The position numbers and the translations under genes were made by a program. The notes under the pieces were generated by a model that was not told the origin of the DNA, searched no databases, and was given only the letters and a program-made list of their open reading frames with translations. Source: Smittia aterrima (Eukaryota > Arthropoda > Insecta > Diptera > Chironomidae). From it: DNA of 64,000 nucleotides. The stretch covers positions 4,402,001 to 4,466,000 of the forward strand of contig CP093831.1 in assembly GCA_033063855.1 (NCBI GenBank). Direction: 5' to 3'. Shown here piece by piece: positions 8,570 to 21,200 of this stretch (positions within the stretch are counted from its first letter, which is position 1; each line of letters begins with the position of its first letter).

Positions 8570-10360
8570 ATGGCATCGTCCAACTTCTCGCAGTACAATC
8601 AATGGAATAATTCAACGAACCAGGTACGAAAATGACTTTTTATCTTTTATTCAGATCTTTTGCTTTGATTTGCATCTCAAAATGCATTGACATCAGAAAG
8701 TCACGTGTATTGGCTTCGAAACAGTTTTATTTTCTCGCGATTTGCAGTTCGAGAAATAAATTTCTAGAAACGCATTTTAAATATTTTTTCTTTTCTCCTT
8801 AGTTGTCACCTTTAAACGTTTTGCCTTATCAATACCCACAAGTACCGTCAGTTGGATCTTTTGGTCATTCAACGATCGGCAGTGCCGGCTTATCGCCAAC
8901 GCAATCCATCTCGAGTATCTCAAGCCAATCAAACTCCGCTAGTCCCGATGTGATTTCAACACCTGAATCTCCAGCCGTCAATCTCTCGTCGATTAACAAT
9001 TGTACGAGCAACGGCAACCCTGCACCATCGACGAGCGGTGGAACAAATAGCAGTAATTATTTCCATCAGCATCATCCCATGGATATCGCTGCAAGGTAAA
9101 TTAAAGTTCTTCTCGTCTGAATTCTGACGAATGAAGCGTAGAGCGATCAACCAATTATCACCATTCATCTTTCTCTTTTAATCCAGATCATCTTCAATGT
9201 CACATGCGTATTCATCATATCATCAATATCATCCCGCGAACAGCTACTACGCGAGCAATTGGTTCCCAGATCCAGCGACAACACCAACCACAGCAGCAGC
9301 TCCAAATCTCTACCATTCACAAAGTTGGCCGCCGCTTAGCGAGGCCTATGGATTCAAAATTGAAGATTATGCCCACACTCAAGCTCAGCGACGCTGTGCT
9401 CGCTGTACATGTCCAAACTGTATGAACGAGCTGTCAGGTCTTCCGCCAGTTGTTGGACCCGACGAGAAAGGAAAACGACAACATTTGTGTCATATTCCTG
9501 GCTGTGAGAAAGTTTATGGAAAGACGAGTCATTTGAAAGCACATCTCCGTTGGCATACAGGCGAACGTCCCTTCTTATGCAAATGGCTCTTCTGTGGAAA
9601 GCGTTTCACGCGCTCAGATGAACTCCAACGCCATTTCCGAACCCACACGGGCGAGAAACGCTTTACATGTGTCACGTGTAGCAAGAAATTTATGCGTTCA
9701 GATCATTTAGCTAAACACACCAAGACCCACGAGAATAAAGTCAAAAAGTTGATCGCCAAAAAAGGTGACAAGCTGGAAAAGGCAAAATCGTTGCCATCAG
9801 CTGCGCCCGCAATAAAACTAGAGAAGGTGGAAGAGGAAGATATCAAGCCATCAATTTATCCATTGGATCCAAATTACATGGATATGTCGAAAGTCAGCAG
9901 CAACAGTAGCTTCAAGGAAGCTTCGCCAGTAGCACAAGCAAAGCCATCGATTGAGGATTATTACCAATCGTATCATCCTTATCCGTATCATCAATCGAGC
10001 ATGTACGCAACAAACTATTTCCATCATCAGAATCAACGATTCTATCAAGACAAAAATTTCTACTACGCACATGCTTCGTCGCCATCGAGCAACGCAGCTC
10101 CACAAACTTCCGTCATGTCACCGCCAGCACAAACTGAATCCGTTCACGCAGCAGCTCAGCAAAATCAAAACGGATTCTATCAACAAATGCCATCAAATAA
10201 CTTACAATCGGACCAGAATTATCTACTCAACTTTAATTCTCCACTTAACAACACCATCAACATCAATACCTCAAACTTGATGATCAACATCAATAACTCG
10301 ACGACAAATACTTCGAATAATTGCAATTTTCAACAACAGCAGCAGCAGCAGCAGATTTAA
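8570..10360 (+). CDS. btd: Buttonhead (Sp5/btd-class C2H2 zinc finger transcription factor)
   Basis: Three coding exons, 8570-8623, 8803-9095 and 9187-10360, with introns of 179 and 91 bp in phases 0 and 2, give 506 aa. The N-terminal half is Ser/Thr/Pro/His-rich. The Sp-family Btd box (CARCTCPNC) is at about residues 186-194. Three C2H2 fingers follow at about 217-239, 247-269 and 277-297, with the Sp-type recognition helices KTSHLKAH, RSDELQRH and RSDHLAKH and TGE(R/K) linkers. Such fingers bind GC/GT boxes in the nucleus. The linker between box and fingers (NELSGLPPVVGPDEKGK) fits the Buttonhead/Sp5 class rather than Sp6-9. In Drosophila this gene patterns head segments and, with Sp1, appendages and neuroblasts; a like role is inferred here. 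The C-terminus is Asn/Gln-rich with a CAG-encoded glutamine run at 10332-10356. The start is the only upstream ATG that opens into the splice-joined frame. Sp1 follows in the same direction. Confidence 0.9.
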
Positions 10361-10699
10361 GGATCGAGAGGAATGTTAAAAATATGTGAAAATTCAATTC
10401 AGGGATTCCAAACTCAATATTTGCTGGAAAAGAAAATAAGTCGATTATAAGTCAATGTTAAATATTTAAGTCTTTCTTTCCCGCTTTCGATCCCTGACGA
10501 TTGTAAAATCAGCAATTTTCAGTTCTAGTGCCAATTTTTTGTTCAACTCGCCTCCACGTTTAATTGTTAGTTTAAGAGATTTAAAATATTTTAACTTCGT
10601 AGATTCTTCGAATTTCTTCAATTGTGAAGCATGTGACAAATGTGAAGAAAAAGAAGAAAAAGCGAAAACAAATTGTTGAGGAAAATATTTTTCTTGTGA

Positions 10700-10705
10700 A
10701 ATAAA
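10700..10705 (+). terminator. btd polyadenylation signal
   Basis: AATAAA occurs 340 bp after the btd stop codon, in AT-rich sequence. It is the first strong match in the 3' flank, so it is the likely 3' end signal. Confidence 0.5.
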
Positions 10706-12252
10706 ATGTAAATTACATCGAAAAACTCGTGGCTTTTCAATTAGAAAATTTTGTTAGTGTAATGTTGTTTACAAAGCGATTGAATCGATTGATTTGTAAG
10801 TGTCTCCCTTAAAGGACAAACCAATGACTCTTGGATGTCAGCACGAGGTCTGTGAAATGAATTCCGACAGTTCAAGTAGCTCTCATTGACGCAAGGTGTA
10901 AACACAACACATCAAAGTCGTGCACAGTCTGTTGTCCCCGGCGTTGAAATGTTGCAACATAACAGAGAAACCCTCGAGAGCCGAACGCGCAACCCAGCGA
11001 ATTCACGACTGCTCCACATTCCTAACACACATGCATCGAGTTCGAATCCATTCCGATTCGTAAATAAAGCATGTTATTACTTGAACAATTTCCAGGGCGA
11101 GTTGCCTTCCTTTTTTTTCGCTGCTGTTGTTGTAGTCAAATTATAATTCACCAAACGTACCAATTTTTCCATTTCAGTCGGTAATTTTCAACATTCAGCT
11201 TCATGTATATGATTTCGCCAGGCAGGGAAACGCCACCATCGCACAAGAGAGTGAGCGAGAGTCTGAGCCCCAACAAATAACTTTTATGATAAAATAGTTC
11301 GATTCAATCATTTCAACACGACAGTTGCTCTGTCTGCAGGATTTTCAAGCTTTTTTGCATCGCGATAAAAGCGCGGAACTTTTCAAACGTTAGCCTTGTA
11401 CGCGTCGATTGAGTTGTAAAGTGCAAGAGAGTCTTGTTGTCTATCAGGAAGTGGTCACGCTTGAAGGACAAAGCGCTAAGTGAGTTCGCTCGAACAAAAG
11501 CACGAGGAGGTTCCGTGAATTGCATAACAAACGCAGCAATTTTTTAGTCTCGCGAATAATCGTTTTTCGAACAAGTGCATCGGTTTGTTTGTTTATTTGT
11601 TTACTTCCCTCGACTGATTGAGCATTGCACTTTTTTGTCGGGAAATTACACGTTGCACTGGAACGCTTTTTTTTCCTCTGAATTGAGTGGAGATGATCCA
11701 CTTAACTCAATTTGTTTAACAGAGTGCGAGGAGTGAAAAGTGAACTTTCATAGATTTAAATTTGGATGTTAAGGAAATCAAGAGCTAATTGAAATTAAAG
11801 AGTTGAACGTCGAGACTTTTTGGTGTAAAATCATTAAAATTAATTTTCCATTTTTCCTGATCAGTCCAAGTTTAATCCAATTAAGGAAGAAGAAAGAAAA
11901 ATCAATCGGCAGAAGCAAATCAAACGCTTCTCATTAAAAATCGTTAGAATCTCATTCCTTTCTCGAGTGTCGACGGACTCGTGGAGGGCGGATTGTCTAC
12001 GTTTTATGTAAATTTCACGTTCATTGTTTGGCATTTTTCTTTTTTTGGAAATCGAAATAAAAAAAAATCCATAATCACAGGTTAACGCCTAACGTCGACG
12101 GGAGAGAAATTTTTGTCAGTTAACGACGACAAAGACTAAAATCAACAAATCATAGATTTTAATCATCACACAAAAAAAGTTTAGCAGTAGGAGAAATAAA
12201 ATCAAAGAGAGAGAAGTTTTCTTTTCCAAACAAAGCATAAAATCGAAGAGTC
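10706..12252. other. btd-Sp1 intergenic region and presumed Sp1 promoter/5' UTR
   Basis: About 1.5 kb lie between the btd 3' end signal and the inferred Sp1 start codon. No open frame in it resembles a protein. The sequence from about 11.3 kb is less AT-rich, and the last 100 bp (purine-rich, GAGAGAGAAG at 12208) would be Sp1 5' UTR. The transcription start cannot be placed by eye. Confidence 0.4.
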
Positions 12253-15200
12253 ATGGATCGTAAGGATAATCGACTGCAGTTAAGCGAGGAAATGTTGTCG
12301 GTGAGTCAATCGAAACTTTATGATACACGAAATATACGTTTAATGATTGAAGAACTTTCCTTTATCAACTAACAACAAAGACCGCTGACTCGAAGCCCTA
12401 ACATTAAAGCGCCAAAAGTAAAATAAAAGAGTTTGCTCCCTCACTCAGCTTGTCTACCGATTAAATTGAATGATTAGCAGATTTCTCGCTTGAGAAATTG
12501 TCGATCAAATTTTAAAAGAACTTACAAGAGATCATCAACTACAGTTGAAGTGTGCTAAATATCAAGATTGACATCGTCGAACTTTCGTCGACTCTAATTT
12601 TTTAAAATGATCGGGGAAAAGTCAAATAGAATTCTATCAAGATAATCTCGTCGATCTCGGCTCGGCTTAGAAGAAAGAAAGAGAAAAATCAAATATTATC
12701 CATCTCAGTTAATTGTTTCTTGAATGGATTGTCGATATTTGGCTTCTGATTTGTCTAGAAACATTAAACTAATGAACGAACACTCGCTGCGCGGCGTAGG
12801 AAGCTTAAATCAATTCGACTTAATGGACACGAAACTCCTTCAACGATTTAAATTTTGTTTTTTGTATTCCCGCAGCGAAATCACAATTAACAGACTTATC
12901 GGCAGTCAGCTCGAAGATATTAAGTCATTTCGACTGTTCCACTCTAATTTCTGTATCGCATGTAAAGTATTTTTAATCGAAACTATCAGCAGATGGATCT
13001 CTTTCAAAGAGAAAACCGCAAATTGAACGAAATTTGACTTTAATTAGACTGATGGTCTCTTTCTTTAGATTGTCGACAGAGCAATTTTCCAGAAACTTTA
13101 ATTCGCATCACTGCTTCTTGGAAATTAAATTATCGACTTTTAAGACAACAACCACTTCATTTCGAATGTCATCCGAAGAGCGTCGAGACTTGTGACCGAA
13201 GCCAACCGTAAAATATCTTTAAATGCTCTCGAAATAGAGAAAATTGTGAACCTCATGATGAGACGCAAGAACATTAGAAACAGACGACGACTCGAGAGCG
13301 ATGAGTGTTCTAATGGGTCGAGCAGCCGCATGTTGAATGTGTTTTCAGTCTTAGCTGCGAATTGAAATATTATTATTTATTTGAACAATGAATACAAAAA
13401 AAAAATTAAAAGCAAATCATTTTCAATTATACTTTATTTATTGAGATCGATATATTTTGGGATTCGAACCCGCCAGCTAATGAAAACTTTATTTCCGATG
13501 CTTCTCCTATTAGACCATCATACTCTCTTAATCTGCATCAATCAAATGGCTAATTCTCTATAATAGAAATTCTCTAATAAGTCTGTATCGTTTGAAACTG
13601 CTAAAAATCAGTTTTTGCAAAAATTATTTAGCTCATTTTACAATTAAGAACTTCTAAAGCTAAAAACATGAAAAAATGAAAAAAAAAGTTCAAATTTAAA
13701 TGAACGGAACATGTTTTTAAGTTTTGGGATTCGAACCCGTTCTCTATTGAACTTTGAAACTGATGCCTCTTCAATCAGACCATCTCACACTTTAAATCTG
13801 CATTGATCACTTAACTAATTTGGTTAAAAAGTTTTTAACAAAACCTGAAGAATAAACTCGATTCTTTCTAGAATCAACACAAAACTATTTTTTTCAATAA
13901 AAACCAACAAACAATGTTCAAGGATTTCCCTTCAATTCAATTGATACAACTCGAGGGTCGCTCTTTTCATGAATTTCATATGTGAATGGATTTTTTTTAT
14001 CGAATTTTTATTCAAATAAAATATCTGAGCAAGCTTATGTCATGTCCTCGAATCAAGGAAATGTTTTATCTGCAATATTTTTTAAAGGAGACACTCGAGA
14101 AGTTTGTCCAGGAAGGAAGTTTCTTTTTTCATTGCAATAAATTTATTTCTCGTTTTAACATCGATTACGTGAATCACTTTGAATTAAATTCACATTTGCC
14201 GAGCAGCTTCGTTTTCTCGCTCATTTTTCTTGGAATTTTTATTGACTTAGCCCTTCTCGTCTCGTTGGACGCCTTACATGCAATCATCTCATTTATCAAG
14301 AACAATAATTGCGCAAGAGTCAAGTCCGAAGAAATTATGGAAGGATCAAAGTGTGAAGGTGAAATCGTTTGATTGCAGATCGTTGTCATTAGTACGATCG
14401 CAAATCAAAATGATTAAGTCATGAGCTCGTTTAAATTCATTGGCACTTAGGCCAAATTAGATCATGCAATGTAATTTACAAAATGGGCCTGTTGAGATTT
14501 TTTTTTTGTTGTCGCTAAACTATTTTCACACAGTTAGCGAGTTGCTGCTGAAGTCGTGACGATGATGAAGAGGCATTCTCTGCATTACAATTGAAGCCTC
14601 TGCCTTCTTTCGACGTCAGCTCTATTGACTTTCAATCAATAATTAAAAGAAACTACTGACTTGAGACTTTACCGACAAGTGATGGAGGTTGAAAGAAGTT
14701 CAAGTGAAAAGTGAAAAGAAATGCGAGAATCTTTGCCTTTCAACTCGACTACCGATTTTGGCTGCGTAATTCTCTTGCCTCGCTTAAAACTTCAGTTCGT
14801 TTTGATGGAACGAACTCACATGACATCACCAGCCATCTAGACTCTTCTCTTACTCTCTCTCTATTGAAGCGTCTTCTTCTTCATCATCAATCCGTCCAAT
14901 TCAAAGCTATCAATTTTTCTATTTGAACTTAGCGTTCACCTTAGCCGATCAATCGGATAAAAGTACGAAGAAATTAATGGGCTTGAAGCTTTTCTTTATC
15001 TCCTCCGACTGAATGATGATTTGCATAAAAGTCTTCGACTCTAAAAGAAGTATAATTACAATTTTTGATGATCCATCTCACAATTTCATCGGGAAGCGAG
15101 TAAGAGAGAGAGAGCGAGAGAAGTAAGTAAGTAGAATCGATGGAAAGCGGGATTTTTGCCTTTTAATTTGGTGAACAGAGGCGATGGATAAATTCGGCAT

Positions 15201-18200
15201 TCTCTCGCCTCACTTGAACCCAATTAACTGTCGGAATGTTTGAATTAATCACGAGCGATGAATCTTTTTTTGCCCATTAAACTCACAGAGTTATCAATTG
15301 TTGAAATAGAAAAATTATCGACGGCGCTCGCTTGATGTTGTGTAAAGCATTGTTTAATTGAAATATCTTCGCATCGTCTGAGAGACTAATCACGTTTCGT
15401 GATGGACACTTGGCTTTCTGTGTAAATTGTAGGATGGTCAAGTAACGCCGCGGCATCTGGTTTTGTTTGGCATGATTCAATGAATCTTAAGGCGATGATC
15501 TTAGAGTAGTGGCAATGTTGTGTCATTGTATGATGCACTCGCGAATCTTTCATCATCATTATAAGTCAATTTGTCTCGGAGAAATATCAGCAAACCACAA
15601 ACGAACCCGAAATTGCATTTTGAACGTCGCTCAAAATTTGCTCGCTCAATTAATTTTGCTTGCAACAATCAGATGATCCGATTCCTTTTGTCAAATGTGG
15701 CGCCAACAGTTTTCTTTCTCATTTGTTGATGCGATGACGAGAGTTCTTCTTAGACATCTCGCTTTTCGGTTGAGATTAAAAGATTCCATGCGGTCGATTA
15801 TTCCCTCGTCAAGTTTATTATTTTCTGAGGGTTTTTAGTGTGAGTGGCGTTGTGCTTTTTGTTGCCTTCTTTTATTGTTTCAAAAGAAAAGAAAGAACTG
15901 TCGGCGTTAGAGCATGGATGAATTATCTCCACTTGGTTCTTTATATTTTGAAGAAGACAGCGAAACCGTCTCGAGAAGAAGATTTAGGGAACGTTCGTGG
16001 CATCAGGGATGAAAGAAGTTTGACGCTTGATTTAGTGCAATTTGAAATGGAGATCTGACTTTGCTCTCGATATTTGTTTGTTGAGAAAGTCTAATTCGAA
16101 AAATTCATTAATCTTACGAATCCGAGCGAATAATTTCGTTCATTCACCGATCAAATGGAGTAAAAGTTCTCGTGCCGCGGTTGATCATCATCGCTGTCCA
16201 TTCGATGTCTGAAAAGTCTATAAATTGTGTCTGAATTGGAATGAGTGAATCCTCATAATGATCTTTCCGAAAATAAAAAGTAATTTCTCACATCCGCTCA
16301 TTCTGATCCTTTGTCGAAGGCTGACAAGGTCTTCTCGAGGTAGTTTCATAAACCTTGAAACGATGAAATGATGGCCATCCTCACAATTCAAGTTTCCTTA
16401 ATTTACTCTAACCGCTTAATAGAGCGAACCATCAAAAATTGAACAGTTCAGTTTCTGACCTGAAAACCGCAATTTAATGATCGCATCCTTGAAAGTGGCG
16501 TCAAAAAGTTTATGCAACAAATCATGGTTTGATTCCTGGGATCCTGTTAACTTAGCATTTGCATTATGATTCAATTAAGTTGTTTCTTCTCACACGATTG
16601 TATGTTAATGAAGCCCGTGGCGATCAAGCGACATGCAAGAAAATTAATTTTGTGTGTGTTTCTCTCTGGAATAATTTAGTTATACTTAAGAGAAGGCTTT
16701 TCATGCTCTCGTTGCATTAATAACTCATTCTTATTCCAGAGCAGAGGTGTATGGCGCCTAAAGCAATCAGAGTTTATGTACTTTCAGACTGCGATTCCTC
16801 TCTGACGCAGACAAATCCGTCGATCATTTTTCATTGAATTTTATCCTCTTTGCTCGAAAGGTCTTCGTTGTTGGATGAATTTTCTCCAAATTATTCCCAA
16901 TTAATCATCATTTCTCAATATTCCACAATGCGTTGGCATCGACCTGAATTCGCAGGGATCAAAATGTGCCCATGAAACTTATGAAAATTACTTTGCAAGT
17001 GCATTTTCTGCATTCTTTCTCAGTCTCAACGAAGATAAAATTAATCAGTCGCTCGATTGATCGATGGATGGGAGAAGAAATTGCCATAAGCATCAAGTGC
17101 TCTCGTGCTTGGTTCATGTAGATTTTATTAATTTTTTGGGGCAATCGATGTCACGAGGTTTCTTGCTGATACAATCTCGTCTTGATCCATTAATTTCGAT
17201 CAAGAATGTTGCCAACGTTCCAGTTTCATTCATCATGAAAAGTTTGTCCGTTGTGTTGAGCGATTTGACCTTTCTCACAAACGACATGAATCTTCTTTAA
17301 TCCGAAATGAAATAAGCGAGAGAAGACAACACCGGTCACGGTTAAGAAACTTGAAATTGCGATAAAAAATCAGCAACGAATGCCGAGTTTCTTAAGAACA
17401 GCCATAAAATAATTTCTTGTGACAAGATAATTGCTCAAGCAGACAAACAACTTCGCGAGCATGATTTCCGAAGCAGTTTGAATATTTCTGCGGTTCACCG
17501 GAAAACTTTTGTTTCTGATCGTTAATCGGAACAGAAAAGCGAAAGAAATTTGTCAGCAGAGCTCTAATTAATCACAATAAAAAACCATGAACTGTTCTTT
17601 TTTATTTCGAAACCAGGGATCGTTTCATCGCCAGTAATTGAATTATTCATGAAATTTTTATTTGCTATGTTTATGTTTCTGAAAGCACAGAGAGAGTAAA
17701 GAAACAAAAAAAAGTCTACAAGCGCAATGAATTAACTGCTTTATTTCAACAAGCAATGTTTTGCAGGAGATAAAAAAATGTTGATTAGTCGAGAATAAAA
17801 AAAGTTTACGCTGTGGCAAGGTTTTCAATTAAAAAAAATGTTTCACTCGCCATTAAGCATAAGTTATGAGGAGATAGAATCGCAAACGATGGAAAATTCG
17901 ATGAAGTTTATGAGCGACGTTAAGTTTATTAAATCTATGATGAATGCAAGCTTCTGCGAATGAAGTAATTATAAAATTAATTGGCCACGATCTAAGAAGT
18001 TCCAGGAAAGCGATATCTTCGATCAATTGGATTTCCGTTGTCCTCGAGTGACAACTCCGACAATTCCCAAACCAAAAAGAGTTTTAAAAGTTTTTCCAGA
18101 TGGAAGCTGTGCACTCGTGAAGATTCTTGAACTCACAGCATGCCAACAGAGATCTCAACTGTTTGCAAGTGTGTAAATAAAAATCGAACAGAAATTAAAT

Positions 18201-21200
18201 GCCACAGCAAGCATGTTGATGCCTCGCCTAGAGAAAATTACATCAAACTGTTTGTCTTTTGCGTCGAAGGAATCCGAGAGAGAATTTCCATTGCAAATTG
18301 CCACTACCGAATGCGAAGAATTCTTTTAGCTTTTATTTCTTGAAGTTAAAGCAGCAGATGAGAAATTCTGCTAAGAAGCAATAAAACTTAATCGCCGTTG
18401 CATGACTTGCAAACTTGTTAAAGCAAATCAGATCGGTTCGTTATTTTGTGGGTTACGTACGAGCGGCCGGGGAACATTTAACTTCTTCTCCATCCAGAGT
18501 TCGCTCGCTCCTCGTGATTTAAGACATTGTTGCACTTGCAGAGAGTAATTTCGAAAAGAAAATTGCGCTACTCGCATCTGGAAGCTATGCGCCTCGTTCG
18601 CCTCGTCTCTATGAAAGAGCTTCACATTGATCTACAGATTATTTACCCGTAATCTCTCCATGCCTCCTTCTTCGGCAGACATTCAATTGTCCATCAACGT
18701 TGCAAACAATAAACAATTTCTTATTTAACTAAACAATGTGAAATTATCCGCCACTTTTCTCCTGAAGCGAGAACGGGAGAATCGTTTTCATATTGATCGA
18801 ATCAGAGATTCGTCTAAGCGCAGGCGACGATGCATTCTTCCGATCAAAAGCAGCTTGAAAGTTAAAAGAAGTGACGTGAAAATCACTATAATCACAGCTT
18901 CAACTTAACTTTGGTGCATCACAACAAAATAGAAATGTTGTGCTGTTTCGGCTGACAGTGAACTTTGAATGAAATGGTTTGGTAGCTGCTGCTTCCTTCT
19001 GGCACAGAAGTCCATCAGAAGTTTTCACCTTTTCGTTTAATGCAACTTTCCACCGACCGTTAATAATAAAAGTAAAACAGCTTCAGTTACCCGCTTTGCC
19101 ATTAATTGACTCGCGCCTTGAAATTGCGCTTCGCAAGGCGATAAACTTTTTATATTAAATTTTCTAAACATTAAAATCCATCTTGTGTTGTGTAGATAAC
19201 AGTTTTAATTACACAATAACATGAACTTCTATCGAGTTTAATTCAAGCTGCAGCTCTACTCGTGACTCTCTTACCAACCATTCACCTTCAAATCTCCGCC
19301 TTGCACGATTAATCAGTCAAGAGAAAAGTCATCACGCTGCAACCTGAGAGACCACTGGAGGAACTTTCCGCCAAGCTGTCGTTTCATCCCATCATCGGCA
19401 CCTTCAGTTTAAGGGCAAACGTTGCAATAATTGAGACGTGATAAACAAACAGAGAGTAGCGGTTTAAACAACAGATTCAAGATTATTGTTATTAAATCGG
19501 AACAATTTTTTTTTTCGGTAAATCAAGACGCACCCTTAGCTGTCAATCATTTCCTCACATCACGGCATTAATCGCCGGTAATTATTTAGCATTTTTCGAT
19601 GAAAATTCCATATAATTTCCACTCTCGTCCATGCTAAACATCTTTTAAGACATCATCGCATTCGATTTCGGGCGTGAGCGACGTGGAGTCAATTTAGCAG
19701 CCAAATAGATGGTTAATTCAATATATAATATTCATTAAATCGTATTCGACGAACGAAGAGACGAATAATGGAACAGAAGTTATACTTAAGCACACGAAAC
19801 ACAAATATCTGCAGAGGCCATTTAAAAATGTATCAAGACTGGAGAAAATTACAGCCATTGCATCAATAAAACTCGACACGTTCGGGCTCGAGGAATGTGA
19901 TTAGGTTGTCAATAGAATCAAGCATGCAGCCCGAGACGTCTCGGGTGATGTATGGCGATTTGACGCAGCAACATCAGAGATTTATTGCGGAGATCTCAAG
20001 AGTTTGATAAATAAAAAAAAACATAAAACACATTTTTTTCCTTCGCAATAAATCTGCATCGAAAAGGTGAAGCAAAAGAAAATCTCTGATGATGAATATC
20101 TGAATGCAATTCGACGCTGCGGAAAATGCCCGCGAGCTCTAGTGGAACACAAAAAAGTACAAAATTCGATGGAAATATCATGAGAAAAAATTACGATGAA
20201 TCGCCTTTATAAATGGATTATGTTGCATGAACTCTCGAATAGTTTAGGAGAGCGAGAGGAACAAAGTGCCAAGTTGGTATCATCCTCTGCATTTGAAAGA
20301 CTTTAAAGGATTTTAATTTGATTTTAATTGCGATCCAATGGAATTGCTTTGAAGGATATTTGAGATCAACTTCTAAGTCATTCATAGAAGAAATATTGTT
20401 TTAGGGATTTTCATCCGCGAGAAAATATTTTTTTCTTTGAAGTTAAAACTTGAAGTTTCAAAAATATTTTATTTTTTATCGAAGTTGAGATTATCCTGCG
20501 GAGAAAAATCCCTTCAATAATTTCAATCGGTAAATTGCTTTTTTTTGGTTTAAAAGCTATTACTTCGGAGCTGGTTCCTTCAACAGTTTGATAAATCATT
20601 CTTAATTGCCTTGAAATATCTAATCACAATTATGAGGTTAATTTCAAAACGTTTTCGTCTTCTTCTCTTTAAGTGAAATGACTTTACTCTTCAATGTCTT
20701 TAAATGATTCTTGGATATCGACTCAGAATTCAATCTCTGAAGCGGAGAAACCTTGGACGTCCCATGAAATGTGCGCAGACGAGAGGTCTAAAGACGAGAC
20801 AATTTTGAGATTTTAAATGATTTTTAATGGAGATTAATGTAACGTGGAAGACAAAAACGAGAAAACCAAGTCTGAGAAAATTTTAAGTTGCCTCCGATCG
20901 CAATTCAACTCACGCGATATCACTCAACCGTTGAAGCAACTTTGCGAAACTTTATCATTCGAACATGTTCTGCTTTCCTTCGCAGTTTCTGCTTTTTGAT
21001 TTTTTGTCAATTTTGTGAAAGTTTTATAAGTTTAATCAATTGCGACTCACATCGAATATAAATTCCCCCGCCGCATCGAGAAAATTTATTTAAATTCTTT
21101 CCGAAAGACTCCGCCTTTTACGCGTTTATTCAATGATTTTCCTCGTTGAAGTTTCACCATTGAATGAAGACCGAGAAGCGAGAGGAAAAGTTATAAGAAA

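Noticed and set aside
13459..13738. Two genuine tRNA genes, suggested by TTCGAATCCC motifs
   Set aside because: Acceptor and anticodon stems do not pair and the T stem is only three pairs; called SINE-like repeats instead.
13986..14372. 128-codon open frame on the plus strand
   Set aside because: It is AT-rich, has no domain, and overlaps an open frame on the other strand inside the Sp1 intron; it looks like chance.
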